The notes under the pieces are model-generated. The model was not told the origin of the DNA. It worked only from the letters and a program-made list of their open reading frames with translations, and did not search any database. Source: Paracoccaceae bacterium (lineage in GTDB: Bacteria; Pseudomonadota; Alphaproteobacteria; Rhodobacterales; Rhodobacteraceae). From it: a DNA stretch of 64,000 nucleotides. The translations under genes and the position numbers were made by a program. The stretch is from assembly GCA_029862205.1 (NCBI GenBank), contig JAOTXT010000007.1, forward strand, positions 1-64,000, written 5' to 3'. Position 1 is the first letter of the stretch, and each line of letters starts with the position of its first letter. Below are positions 9,597-18,162 of the stretch, in pieces.

Positions 9597-10217
9597 ATGA
9601 CGACCCAAAAATCTGAGAAGAAGAAATCCTCGCTGCGCGAACGTGCCGATCGGATAAAGAATTTCCGCTGCAAAAATCTCATAGCGGTAATTGAAGATCC
9701 GAAGGATATAAAAAACATTGGAACCGTTGTGAGGAACGTCAATGCCTTGGGCGTTGAAAAAACCTACATCGTCGATCCGAAAAACTCGCTTCCAAACGAT
9801 TGGCAGGAAATGAGGGAAAGGAGTTCGCTGTCAAGAACCTCCGTTTCGGCTGTCAAATGGAGCTTCGTCAGACGCTTTGACAGTACGAAAGATTGCATTG
9901 CGCACCTCCGGAAAAATCGGTTCGTTTCGATCGTCACGTCGCCTCACATTAAAGGAAAAAGAAACGCAGTTTTCGATGATGTGGATTACACCGCTCATAC
10001 CAAACTGGCGATATGGTTTGGGAGCGAGAGCCGAGGCATCAGCGAAGAAGCAATTGAGCATGCAGAGTTGTGCGTGAGCATTCCGATGTTTGGAATGATC
10101 GAGAGCCTGAATCTGGGGACGACTTCGGGCATAGTCCTGTATGAGGTCGCCAAGCAACGCAGAGCTTATCAAGCACAACACAGAAAAAGAAATAGACGAG
10201 GTCCCTATTCAAGATGA
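9597..10217 (+). CDS. TrmH/SpoU-family RNA 2'-O-methyltransferase, low-GC
   Basis: A 206-residue SPOUT methyltransferase. All three SpoU motifs are present: NIGTVVRNVNALGV (motif 1, with Asn and Arg), IWFGSESRGIS (motif 2) and IPMFGMIESLNLGTTSGIVL (motif 3, forming the knot and SAM site). The N-terminus is rich in Lys and Arg (TTQKSEKKKSSLRERADR), suitable for RNA contact. It likely methylates a tRNA or rRNA ribose; the target is unknown. Its GC content is roughly 46 percent against mid-60s for both neighbours, with AAA, GAA and TCG/TCA codons frequent. This points to recent acquisition. A small inverted repeat lies 15 bases after the stop, without a U run. Confidence 0.88.
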   Translation: MTTQKSEKKKSSLRERADRIKNFRCKNLIAVIEDPKDIKNIGTVVRNVNALGVEKTYIVDPKNSLPNDWQEMRERSSLSRTSVSAVKWSFVRRFDSTKDCIAHLRKNRFVSIVTSPHIKGKRNAVFDDVDYTAHTKLAIWFGSESRGISEEAIEHAELCVSIPMFGMIESLNLGTTSGIVLYEVAKQRRAYQAQHRKRNRRGPYSR

Positions 10218-10408
10218 CGACAAATCGCGTCAATAGGGCCTTGTCAGCCCTATCGTGCCCACCACAAAACGTACTCAGAACAGCCATCGGCCATGTCAGG
10301 TCGGCGATCCAGCTTTAAGAGTGAACCAGCCCAATTCCCGCCCTGTGAGTTGGCTGACGCGGAGCATATAAGATAGCGTCCGAGCATCGTTTCGCAGGAG
10401 CATGTCCC

Positions 10409-11299
10409 ATGGCCCGGATCAACATTCAGTTCACCCTTTTCTCCGCCTTCTACTCGCCACTGATCTCTTTGATGTCCGGCGGTTTCTTGAAGCAAGAGGG
10501 GCTCGAGGCGGATTGGTCGGTTTCGGCGCCTGGTGTCTCGGCCCTGGCGGCGGTCGAGGCGGGCGAGGTGCAGGTGGCGCAGTCGGCGCTCAGCCAAGGA
10601 TTTTCCACATTGGCCAAGGGCGAGACGCCGAAAGTCATGCACTTCGCCCAGATCAACGAGATGGACGGGTTCTTCCTGACCGGGCGCGAGGCCGATCCGG
10701 ATTTCACCTGGGACAAGCTAGAAGGCGCCGAGGTGGTGATGTTCAAGGGCGGCCAGCCCTTGGCGATGTTCAAATATGCCTGCCACAAGGCCGGGATTGA
10801 CTTCGACAAGATCAACGCCGTCACGCCCGGCGGCGCGGCGGATATCGACCGGGCCTTCCGCGAGGGTCAGGGCCAGTATGTCCAGCAGCAGGGACCGTTC
10901 CCGCAGCAATTGGAGGCCGATGGGGTGGGCCACGTAGTCGCCCAGGTTGGCCCGCAGATCGGCCCCTGCGGCTTCTCCAGCCTAGCCGCGACACCGGAAT
11001 GGCTGGCGACCGACGAGGCCCGCGCCTTCACCCGGGCCTATGCCAAGACCCGGCGCTACATGGTCGATACCCCGGCGGCCGAGATAGCCCGGGCCGAGAA
11101 GGACTATTTCCTGCAGATCGACGAGGATGTCCTGGCGCGCTGCATCCAGACCTATCAGCAGCTTGGCTGCTGGACACCGCATATCGAGATTACCCGGTCG
11201 GCCTACGAAGTCACTCTGGACGTGTTCGAGCATTTCGGGACGCTCAAGCAGCGCTACCCCTACGAAGCCGTCTGCTGCGCGCCGCCGGCGGTGGCGTAG
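10409..11299 (+). CDS. NMT1/THI5-like solute-binding domain protein without export signal
   Basis: A 296-residue protein with the periplasmic-binding fold used by pyrimidine-precursor, taurine and nitrate ABC systems. Features are GFLKQEGLEADWS near the N-terminus, AVEAGEVQVAQSALSQGFS, and TPGGAADIDRAFREG. The start at 10409 follows CAGGAG by about eight bases; an ATG at 10402 is in another frame. The protein opens straight into the first beta strand (ARINIQFTLFSAFYSPL), with no signal peptide or lipobox. It would therefore stay in the cytoplasm or act as an enzyme, as the yeast Thi5-type fold can. No ABC permease or ATPase lies next to it. The convergent neighbour is an MFS carrier. Substrate unknown. 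Confidence 0.72.
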   Translation: MARINIQFTLFSAFYSPLISLMSGGFLKQEGLEADWSVSAPGVSALAAVEAGEVQVAQSALSQGFSTLAKGETPKVMHFAQINEMDGFFLTGREADPDFTWDKLEGAEVVMFKGGQPLAMFKYACHKAGIDFDKINAVTPGGAADIDRAFREGQGQYVQQQGPFPQQLEADGVGHVVAQVGPQIGPCGFSSLAATPEWLATDEARAFTRAYAKTRRYMVDTPAAEIARAEKDYFLQIDEDVLARCIQTYQQLGCWTPHIEITRSAYEVTLDVFEHFGTLKQRYPYEAVCCAPPAVA

Positions 11300-11314
11300 A
11301 GTTGGAATCCCGCC

Positions 11315-12541
11315 CTACCGGTGTTCCCACGCCCGGCGGAGAACCGCGATCAGGCCCAGTAGTATGACGCATACGACCGTCACGGATGCGATCGGCACCG
11401 AGAACCCGCCGGTCGATTGCGATAGGATTCCAATCGTCAACGGCCCCATGACCCCGCCGATCTCGGCCGCCGTGAAGAACAGCCCGCCGGCAAGCCCCAG
11501 CCTTTCTTTCGGCACGCCGGGCGTCTCCATAAGCAGCAGGATCGCCACAGTCATCATCGAACTACGCGCGATGCCTTGCAGGAACAGCCCGGTTGCCAGC
11601 CCAGCCCCTGGATCGAGTTGCAGCAGCAGCGAGGCCGCGAGCGCGCACAAGAAAAGCAGTTTCATCACACCCAGCCGCCGGTCGGGCGTTGCCAGGCGCG
11701 GGATGATCAGCGCACCGATGACGCCGACAATCGTGGGGATCGAGGCCCAATAGCCGGCCTCGGCTGCACTCATTCCGCGGCTCTGCAGGATCTCGGGCAG
11801 CCAGTTGTTGAGCCCGTGGTTGATGAAGAAGATCCCGATGCTCATGGCCAGGACCAGGCGAACCGCGCGCACGGACAGGATCTCGCCGAAGGCTGCCAGG
11901 TTGAACTTCTTGCCGCCATCCTCGTCGGACAGCCGCGTCCGCGCTGCCGGGTGATTTGCAATCCCGAGCCAAACGATGCTGCAAAGCGCGACAAAGCCCG
12001 CATAGAGGAACAGCACCATGCGCCAGTCGCCGCCGGTCAGCGGCATCATAACCGCGTGTGTCAGCGACAGCGCCGCGATGCCGCCCAACGACGGTCCGGT
12101 GATGTAGATTCCCATCGCGGTGCCGCGGCTAGGGCCCTCGAACCGCTGGGCGATCAGCTTCGGCGCGCCGATCGAGACCAACGGCCCACCAATGCCGAAG
12201 AGGGCGACCGCCAGGAACAGGGTCGTCGGATCAGTGGCTAAACCGCGGGCGACGCCCGAGGCCGCCATGAGCAAGGCCGCGAGCGTTAGCGAGACACGTG
12301 TCCCCAGCCGATCGAGCAGGATGCCGCAGGGAATTGCCGCCGCGATATAGACCAGCGGCCAGGCGCCAAGGATTGCGCCCATCGTCGAGTGCCCGATCTG
12401 AAGCTCGGCGGTGATCTGCCCGACCAGCGGCGCCAGCGAGGCGATCATCAGCCCGAAGCTGAAATAGATCAGCCAGACGCCCGCCAGCAGAATCCAGCGG
12501 TAAGCGCCCGGTTGATCGGAAGCTGTTACTGCCCCGCTCAT
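11315..12541 (-). CDS. MFS transporter, nitrate/cyanate-like
   Basis: About 408 residues with twelve predicted membrane helices, located in the inner membrane. The first helix begins at YRWILLAGVWLIYFSFGLM, and the loop between helices 2 and 3 carries GILLDRLGTRVS, the Major Facilitator signature. GPSRGTAMGIYITGPSLGG is also typical of the NNP/CynX-like branch. The open frame extends to 12712, but the ATG at 12541 is preceded by AGGAGG at ideal spacing, and the upstream extension has no helix. Substrate is not determinable; small organic anions are usual for relatives. It converges on the solute-binding-like gene and diverges from the DUF1194 gene. Confidence 0.82.
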   Translation of the reverse strand: MSGAVTASDQPGAYRWILLAGVWLIYFSFGLMIASLAPLVGQITAELQIGHSTMGAILGAWPLVYIAAAIPCGILLDRLGTRVSLTLAALLMAASGVARGLATDPTTLFLAVALFGIGGPLVSIGAPKLIAQRFEGPSRGTAMGIYITGPSLGGIAALSLTHAVMMPLTGGDWRMVLFLYAGFVALCSIVWLGIANHPAARTRLSDEDGGKKFNLAAFGEILSVRAVRLVLAMSIGIFFINHGLNNWLPEILQSRGMSAAEAGYWASIPTIVGVIGALIIPRLATPDRRLGVMKLLFLCALAASLLLQLDPGAGLATGLFLQGIARSSMMTVAILLLMETPGVPKERLGLAGGLFFTAAEIGGVMGPLTIGILSQSTGGFSVPIASVTVVCVILLGLIAVLRRAWEHR

Positions 12542-12663
12542 TCCTCCTGTTAGCGGGCGGCAGCCCCTCGGCCAAGCGGCACAAGGCTCCACCGTGATCA
12601 CGCCCTGGGCATCGCGGGCACGAATCCCTCGACAAGCCGCCCCTCTGACCCGCACTCTGAGGT

Positions 12664-13455
12664 ATGCGCGCTTTCTTAATGATCCTTTGCGCGGCGTTAA
12701 CCTGGCCGGCACGGGCCGAGCCAGAGATCGCGGTCGATGTGGAACTGGTCCTGGCGGTCGATGTCTCGCGCTCGATGACCGTCCGCGAACTGGAGATCCA
12801 GCGCCGGGGCTATGCCGAAGCGCTGGTCAGCGACGCGGTAATCGAAGCAATCGGGCGTGGGGGCTTGGGCCGCGTGGCCATCACTTACCTCGAATGGGCT
12901 GGCGCGAGCTCGCAGCAGGTCATCGTCGATTGGACGCTGATCACGAACAGGTCCGATGCGCAGGCCTTCGCGGACCGGCTTACGGCCCATTTCGTCGATA
13001 ACATGCGCCGAACCTCGATCTCAGGCGCGCTCGACTATGCAGCCGGGCTTTTCCAAGGGAACGACTTCAAGGGCGACCGCTGGGTGATCGATGTCTCCGG
13101 CGATGGGCCGAATAACCAGGGCCGGCCGGTAAATATTGCCCGCGACGACGCGCTGGCGCAGGGGATCATCATCAACGGCCTGCCGCTGATGACCCGCGAG
13201 GGAATGGGCGCGCAGTGGCACTTGGACGACCTGGACCGGTATTACCAGGACTGCGTGATCGGCGGGCCGGGTGCCTTCGTGATCCCGGTCCTTGAATGGG
13301 ATCACTTCCCCGCCGCCGTGCAGCGAAAGCTGGTGCTGGATTTGGTCGAGGCGCCGCGCCGGCCCGGACCACTAAGGATCCCGGCGCAATCCGAGCACTA
13401 TGATTGCCTGATCGGAGAGAAAATCTGGGACAACATTCAGGGTGATTGGAACTGA
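12664..13455 (+). CDS. DUF1194 protein, exported von Willebrand A-type domain
   Basis: A 263-residue protein with a short cleavable signal peptide (residues 1-18, ending WPARA). The vWA metal-ion site is clear: VELVLAVDVSRSMTVRELE gives DxSxS, and WVIDVSGDGPNNQG gives the distal Asp. The rest fits DUF1194, a periplasmic family frequent in Alphaproteobacteria with no established function. vWA domains bind protein ligands through a divalent cation, so a periplasmic adhesion or assembly role is plausible but is inference. It diverges from the MFS gene with about 120 bases between them. Confidence 0.85.
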   Translation: MRAFLMILCAALTWPARAEPEIAVDVELVLAVDVSRSMTVRELEIQRRGYAEALVSDAVIEAIGRGGLGRVAITYLEWAGASSQQVIVDWTLITNRSDAQAFADRLTAHFVDNMRRTSISGALDYAAGLFQGNDFKGDRWVIDVSGDGPNNQGRPVNIARDDALAQGIIINGLPLMTREGMGAQWHLDDLDRYYQDCVIGGPGAFVIPVLEWDHFPAAVQRKLVLDLVEAPRRPGPLRIPAQSEHYDCLIGEKIWDNIQGDWN

Positions 13456-13579
13456 CCGCGCAGCCCCATGAGACTTGCAATTTTTGCAATCCCGCATTGC
13501 CTTTGTGACGCTTTTCTACAGATGGGGTGCGCCCTACCTCTCCGGGCAGAGAGATACCTCGACTAAAGGAGACCAAGCC

Positions 13580-13726
13580 ATGATCAGTGCAATCATCAAT
13601 GCCATCGGGCGCCGCAATGCCCGTGCCCGGGCGGTCGAAACGCTGAGCCACTACGACGATCATCGCCTGCGCGATATCGGCATCACGCGGGACCAGATCG
13701 AGCTTTTCGTCGCCGGCCGCATCTGA
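13580..13726 (+). CDS. DUF1127 micro-protein (YjiS-like)
   Basis: A 48-residue basic protein. The core VETLSHYDDHRLRDIGITRDQI is cut here only as LSHYDDHRLRDIGIT, the DUF1127 arginine-rich signature. The ATG at 13580 is preceded by AAAGGAGA. The frame runs further upstream to 13475, but that part is non-coding in character. DUF1127 proteins of alphaproteobacteria have been linked to phosphate, stress and RNA metabolism, often with expression from stress promoters; the role here is not shown. A strong GC-rich terminator follows immediately. Confidence 0.88.
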   Translation: MISAIINAIGRRNARARAVETLSHYDDHRLRDIGITRDQIELFVAGRI

Positions 13727-13759
13727 GTGCCGCGCCGCACGGATTATCCGCCAGAGCAG

Positions 13760-13795
13760 CCCCCGGGCCCGTCAGGGCCCGGGGGTTCGCATTTT
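13760..13795. terminator. Rho-independent terminator between DUF1127 gene and nusB
   Basis: Perfect 11-base-pair stem (CCCCCGGGCCC paired with GGGCCCGGGGG, 13760-13770 and 13775-13785) with a GTCA loop, followed on the plus strand by TTCGCATTTT. It ends the DUF1127 transcript and, being symmetrical, probably also the converging riboflavin/nusB transcript. Confidence 0.85.
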
Positions 13796-14274
13796 CAGCT
13801 CTGGAACGCGTCGGGCCGCGCTTCGCGGGCCATATGATCCAGCACCGCGTTGACGAACTTCGCCTCGCGTCCGGATTCAAAGAACGCTTTAGCGACGTCG
13901 ACATATTCCCCAATCGAGACCTTGGGCGGAATGTCGGGCCTTGCGGTCAATTCATGCCCGGCGGCCCGGAAGACCGCGCGCAACGTCGCGTCGATCCGGC
14001 CGAGCGGCCAGCGCTCGACCAGGGCGCGGTCGGTCAGCCGGTCGATGGCGGATTGATGGTCGACCACGCCCTTCAGGATATCGCGGAACAGCTCCACATC
14101 GGCATCGCGGTATTGGGCACCCTCGATCTCGGCGCCCAGACGATGGTCTTCGAACTCTTTTTGCACCGCCTGCCAGCCAGCGCCCGAGATTTCCATCTGA
14201 TAGAGCGCCTGGACCGCAGCCAACCGGGCCGCTGATCGGGCCAGCCGGGCTTCCTGATGCGCGGTTGACGGCAT
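13795..14274 (-). CDS. nusB: Transcription antitermination factor NusB
   Basis: A 159-residue helical RNA-binding protein that joins NusE (S10) on boxA in rRNA antitermination. ARLAAVQALYQMEISG is the family N-terminal helix. DRALVERWPLGRIDATLRAV matches the central NusB motif, and KVSIGEYVDVAKAFFESGRE with KFVNAVLDHMAR matches the C-terminal one. The open frame extends upstream, but the ATG at 14274 lies one base after the ribH stop, giving translational coupling, and removes a non-homologous tail. It is the last gene of the riboflavin operon. Confidence 0.95.
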   Translation of the reverse strand: MPSTAHQEARLARSAARLAAVQALYQMEISGAGWQAVQKEFEDHRLGAEIEGAQYRDADVELFRDILKGVVDHQSAIDRLTDRALVERWPLGRIDATLRAVFRAAGHELTARPDIPPKVSIGEYVDVAKAFFESGREAKFVNAVLDHMAREARPDAFQS

Positions 14275-14275
14275 A

Positions 14276-14830
14276 TCAGGCGGTCCGGGGTTGGGCCGCT
14301 TGCGCGGCGAGCAGAATGTCGGCGTCGTCCGGAACCGCCTCGCCGCGCCCGGGTAGGCCACGGAAGCGCCGTTTGAGTGCCACTAGGTGCAGCGCCGCCT
14401 CCGCCGCGCCGCCGCCCTTGTCCATTTCTTCCGGATCCGCGCGCGCCTCTGCCTGGGCCATGGTCTCGCAAGTCAGAATGCCATTGCCGACGGCGATCCG
14501 GTTCTGCACGCCCAGCAGCATCAGCCCACGCGAGCTGTCGTTGCAGACGGTTTCGTAATGGGTGGTCTCACCTCTGATCACACAGCCAAGCGCGACAAAG
14601 CCCTCCCATGCGCCGGACTCGGCCGCGAGCCGGATCGCGACCGGGATCTCGAGGGCACCCGGAACCTCGATCACCTCGTGGGCGGCGCTGGCGCGGTCCA
14701 GCACGGCGGTCGCCCCCGCGAGCAGGCCGTCGGCGATATTGCGGTAGAACGGGGCCGCGACGATCAGCATCTTCGGTGCGGGGTTCAAACCGGGCAGGGG
14801 CAGGGTGCCGTGTTGTTCCTCGGTCGCCAT
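14276..14830 (-). CDS. ribH: 6,7-dimethyl-8-ribityllumazine synthase
   Basis: Condenses 3,4-dihydroxy-2-butanone 4-phosphate with the ribitylaminopyrimidine to lumazine, the penultimate riboflavin step. At 184 residues it is a little longer than the 155-residue norm, with an extra loop near GGGAAEAALHLV. Active-site segments are PFYRNIADGL, EVPGALEIPVA, GCVIRGETTHYE (with the general-base His) and QNRIAVGNGILTCET. It sits between ribBA (one-base spacing) and nusB. Confidence 0.95.
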   Translation of the reverse strand: MATEEQHGTLPLPGLNPAPKMLIVAAPFYRNIADGLLAGATAVLDRASAAHEVIEVPGALEIPVAIRLAAESGAWEGFVALGCVIRGETTHYETVCNDSSRGLMLLGVQNRIAVGNGILTCETMAQAEARADPEEMDKGGGAAEAALHLVALKRRFRGLPGRGEAVPDDADILLAAQAAQPRTA

Positions 14831-14831
14831 C

Positions 14832-15947
14832 TCAATCTCCGCGCTTCGGGATCGGCCGGGCGCCGGTGATGGTGATGCCGTAGCCGTCGAGCCCCACGAC
14901 CTTTGGCGCGGGCGAGTTCGTCAGCATGATCATCTCTGAGACCCCAAGCGCACCCAGGATTTGCGCGCCGACACCGTATTGGCGCAACTCCTTCGGCGAG
15001 GCGCCGCTGCCGCCCAGCTTGGCGGTCAGCGCGTTCGGCGACATGTCGCGCAAAATGACGATCACTCCGCGCCCCTCGGCGGCGATGGCGGCCATCGAGT
15101 CGGGCACTTGCTGCCAGCGCTCGGGGTTCAGTGCCAGCAGGTCCTCCAGCGGATCGAGCACATGCATCCGTACCAACACCGGATCGCCATTGGCGATGTC
15201 GCCCTTGACCAGCGCGATATGCTCGGCGTGCTCGGGTTCGTCGTTGAAGATCGAGACCTCCCACTCGCCGCCGATGGTTGACGAAATGGTCCTCGACGTT
15301 GTCTCGCGTACCAGGTTGTCGTGGCGTCGGCGGTAGGCGATCAGGTCCGAGATGGTGCCGATTCTTAGTGCATGGCGCTGGGCGAATGCCACCAGGTCCG
15401 GCAACCGTGCCATGGTGCCATCCTCGTTCATGATCTCGCAGATCACGCCGGCCGGGCTCATGCCCGCGAGCCGGGCCACATCAACTGCGGCTTCTGTATG
15501 GCCCGCGCGGACCAGGACGCCGCCCTCGCGGGCGCGCACGGGAAAGACATGGCCCGGTGTCGCGATATCCGCCGGTCCGGAACTCGGGTCGATTGCCACC
15601 GCGACGGTTCGCGCGCGGTCATGGGCTGAAATGCCGGTGGTGACCCCCTCGCGCGCCTCGATCGATACCGTGAAGGCGGTCTCGTGGCGCGACTGGTTGG
15701 TGGGCGACATCAACGGCAGGCCCAGTGCGTCGAGCCGTTCGGGCTCCATCGCCAGGCAGATCAAGCCGCGCCCGTGAGTCGCCATGAAGTTCACTATGTC
15801 CGGCGTCGCCATCTGGGCGGGAATGACCAGATCACCCTCGTTCTCACGGTCTTCGTGATCGACCAGGATGAACATGCGCCCATTGCGCGCCTCATCGATG
15901 ATCTCGGCAACGGTGGAGATGGCGTCGGTATATTCTGTCTTGTTCAT
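14832..15947 (-). CDS. ribB: 3,4-dihydroxy-2-butanone-4-phosphate synthase with inactive GTP cyclohydrolase II-like domain
   Basis: A 371-residue RibBA-type fusion. The N-terminal half (about 1-205) is a normal DHBP synthase: ILVDHEDRENEGDLV, ATHGRGLICLAM and GVLVRAGHTEAAVDVARLAG hold the metal and substrate residues. It makes the four-carbon unit for lumazine from ribulose 5-phosphate. The C-terminal half keeps the GTP cyclohydrolase II fold (ALVKGDIANGDPVLVRMHV, YGVGAQILGALG, GLDGYGITITG). However, the zinc-binding Cys cluster expected after VRMH is replaced by VLDPLEDLLALN, so GTP cyclohydrolase activity should be absent. A separate ribA must exist elsewhere. The ATG at 15947 is preferred to one at 15983. 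Confidence 0.92.
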   Translation of the reverse strand: MNKTEYTDAISTVAEIIDEARNGRMFILVDHEDRENEGDLVIPAQMATPDIVNFMATHGRGLICLAMEPERLDALGLPLMSPTNQSRHETAFTVSIEAREGVTTGISAHDRARTVAVAIDPSSGPADIATPGHVFPVRAREGGVLVRAGHTEAAVDVARLAGMSPAGVICEIMNEDGTMARLPDLVAFAQRHALRIGTISDLIAYRRRHDNLVRETTSRTISSTIGGEWEVSIFNDEPEHAEHIALVKGDIANGDPVLVRMHVLDPLEDLLALNPERWQQVPDSMAAIAAEGRGVIVILRDMSPNALTAKLGGSGASPKELRQYGVGAQILGALGVSEMIMLTNSPAPKVVGLDGYGITITGARPIPKRGD

Positions 15948-16066
15948 GGTCTTCTGCCGTGGGGGCGATCTGTTCGGGCACATAACAAGGCGGGCGCGGA
16001 GTTTCCACCCTGCAAGCGTCGTCGCGGACCAGGTTGGCGTCGCAAGAAGAGTCGGGCCAGTCCGGC

Positions 16067-16693
16067 TCAGGCGCGGATTTCGCTCTCCACATCCGCAAGT
16101 CTCGCCACATAGCGGGCCAATAGATCGATCTCGATATTCACCTTCGATCCGGGTTCAGCACCCGCCAGGCTGGTTACGGCCCAGGTGTGCGGGATGATGT
16201 TGACGCCGAAGCTGGGGCCGCCATCTGAATCTGCGACTTCGTTCACGGTCAGCGAGATGCCATCGACCGCAACCGAGCCCTTGGGAGCGATGAACCGCGC
16301 CAGATCGGCCGGCACCTCGATGGTGATCCGATGACTATCTCCCTCAGGCCGGATGCCGCTGATCCGGCCGACCCCGTCCACATGGCCCGAGACGATGTGC
16401 CCGCCCATCTCGTCGCCCAGGCGCAGGGCTGGTTCGAGGTTGATCCGCTGCCCGCGCTGCCAAGTGCCCAGCGTGGTCTTGGTCTTGGTCTCGGCCGAGG
16501 CGGAGACCTCGAACCAGGGCTGGCCATCCGCCGTGCCGGTCTCCAGCACGGTCAGGCAGATGCCATTGCAGGCGATCGAGGCGCCGGTTTCGATCGTCTC
16601 GGGCGCGCGGGCGCACCCGATCCGTAGATAGGTGTCGCCGCTTTCACGCCGTTCCAGCAAGGTTCCGACCTCGCGGACAATTCCGGTGAACAT
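16067..16693 (-). CDS. ribE: Riboflavin synthase, alpha chain
   Basis: Dismutates two lumazines to riboflavin and the pyrimidine substrate of RibH. At 208 residues it has the usual two-barrel repeat. The first barrel starts MFTGIVREVGTL and has SIACNGICLTVLE, the second has GGHIVSGHVDGVGRI and VAVDGISLTVNEV. The C-terminal trimer helix is LLARYVARLADVE. It is separated from ribBA by 119 bases. Upstream, about 2.6 kb away across two capsule genes on the other strand, lies ribD. I looked for an FMN riboswitch in the 120 bases before the start and did not recognise one. Confidence 0.95.
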   Translation of the reverse strand: MFTGIVREVGTLLERRESGDTYLRIGCARAPETIETGASIACNGICLTVLETGTADGQPWFEVSASAETKTKTTLGTWQRGQRINLEPALRLGDEMGGHIVSGHVDGVGRISGIRPEGDSHRITIEVPADLARFIAPKGSVAVDGISLTVNEVADSDGGPSFGVNIIPHTWAVTSLAGAEPGSKVNIEIDLLARYVARLADVESEIRA

Positions 16694-16815
16694 GGCCGCT
16701 CTCCGACTTGGCTCTTTGGCGCACAGCGTTACAAGGCCCGCCGTGCCACGGCAAGGATGCCCCGTAAGCCTTCGTTAACCGTGATCGTGCCAGCCTGCCC
16801 TAAATCGAGAGGCAA

Positions 16816-18162
16816 ATGCGAGATACCGGGAGGGGTTGGGCAGTGGATCGAGCAGCGGGCCGCGTCTTCCTATTCCTGCAAGGACCGCACGGGCCATTTG
16901 TCCGGCGTCTCGCCCGGCGCCTGGCCAGTGAGGGCGGCGAGGTTCGCCGTGTCGCCTTCAACCCGGCGGACGAGGCGGAATGGCGGCGCGCCGGTCCGAT
17001 CAGGCGCTATCAGGGTCCGGCCGACGCCTATGAAAGCTGGATCGAGTATCAACTGGTCCGGTATCGCGTCACCGACATCATTCTCTACGGCGACAGCCGC
17101 CCCGAGCATGCCGCAGCAATCCATGTCGCGCGTCGGCGCGGTGTGCTTTGCCACTGTCTCGAGGAAGGGTATCTGCGACCAGAATTCGTCACATACGAGC
17201 GCTGGGGTTCGAACGGCAACTCGCGGCTGCGCCATATCTCGGCCAGCGACATCGAGCGCGCCATCGGAGAAGCCGAACGCCCGGCGGCGCTTCCCAGCGA
17301 TGGATGGGGCGCTCACCGGGCACATATTTGGCACTCGGCGCGCTACCATGGGCGGCTGTTATTGCCGTCGCGCCATTTTGGGCGCCCGCCGAGGCGGCGT
17401 GACATCGGCCTCTGGCACGAGTTTTCCCACTACACGCGCCGCACGCTGGGGCTGCCCTGGCGCCGGTTCCAGCAAGGCCGCGTGGCGGCATCCCTGCTGG
17501 ACGAGGGGTGTCCCTATCACTTGGCGTTGCTGCAATTGTCGTTCGACGCCTCGATGCAGGCCTACTCAGACTACAAGAACTCGGCCAGCTTCATCGGCGA
17601 CTGCATCCGCGCCTTTGCCGAGGGGGCATCGCCGGATGACCGCCTGGTCTTCAAGTCGCATCCGTTCGAGGACGGGCGCGAGCGCCTGCGCCGGGTGATC
17701 CGCCGCCGGGCCGCCGAGGCGGGCGTCGCGCGGCGGGTTTTGTTCCTGGATGGTGTGGCGGTGCTGGGGACGCTGTTGGACAACGCGCTCAGCACGGTGA
17801 CGATCAATTCGACCGCGGCGCAACAGGCCCTGTGGCGCGGTTTGCCGGTCGCGGCACGCGGCCGCGCGGTCTATGCCCGGCCGGGCCTGGTCTCGGACCA
17901 GCCGCTTGAGGAATTCTTCGCCGCCCCAAGGCCGCCGGACATGCGCCGCTACTGGCAATTCCGCAGCTTCCTGACCCGCACCTCCCAGATCCGCGGCTCG
18001 TTCTACTCTGGCTCGGGCATCCGTGAGGCGCTCGAAGCGCTGCCGGCCGCGATTCTGGCACCGGAAGACCCCTATGACCGCGTGCTTGGCCCGCGCGTCC
18101 GGGCGGAGCCCGCAACACCAAGACTGCCCGCGCAGAAAATTCCAGAAAGGATCGCCGTTTGA
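16816..18162 (+). CDS. Capsule polysaccharide biosynthesis protein, KpsS/LipB-like
   Basis: A 448-residue protein of the Capsule_synth family, whose characterised members (KpsS, KpsC) are Kdo transferases that build the lipid-linker of group 2 capsules. Supporting stretches are VFLFLQGPHGPFVRRLARRL at the N-terminus, ILYGDSRPEHAAAI with CLEEGYLRPEFVTYE in the middle, LVFKSHPFEDG, and INSTAAQQALWRGLPV near the C-terminus. The ATG at 16816 has GAGAGG just upstream. The stop overlaps the next gene's TTG start by four bases (TTGA), so the two form one operon. It would act at the cytoplasmic face of the inner membrane. No other capsule synthesis gene is in the window. Confidence 0.85.
   Translation: MRDTGRGWAVDRAAGRVFLFLQGPHGPFVRRLARRLASEGGEVRRVAFNPADEAEWRRAGPIRRYQGPADAYESWIEYQLVRYRVTDIILYGDSRPEHAAAIHVARRRGVLCHCLEEGYLRPEFVTYERWGSNGNSRLRHISASDIERAIGEAERPAALPSDGWGAHRAHIWHSARYHGRLLLPSRHFGRPPRRRDIGLWHEFSHYTRRTLGLPWRRFQQGRVAASLLDEGCPYHLALLQLSFDASMQAYSDYKNSASFIGDCIRAFAEGASPDDRLVFKSHPFEDGRERLRRVIRRRAAEAGVARRVLFLDGVAVLGTLLDNALSTVTINSTAAQQALWRGLPVAARGRAVYARPGLVSDQPLEEFFAAPRPPDMRRYWQFRSFLTRTSQIRGSFYSGSGIREALEALPAAILAPEDPYDRVLGPRVRAEPATPRLPAQKIPERIAV

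Noticed and set aside
10233-10253. Inverted repeat ATAGGGC/GCCCTAT after the TrmH gene as a terminator
   Set aside because: Only 7 base pairs and no U run, so not called as a feature.
16694-16815. FMN riboswitch before ribE
   Set aside because: I could not find the conserved core stems or the typical AGGGY-like pieces in this 122-base gap.
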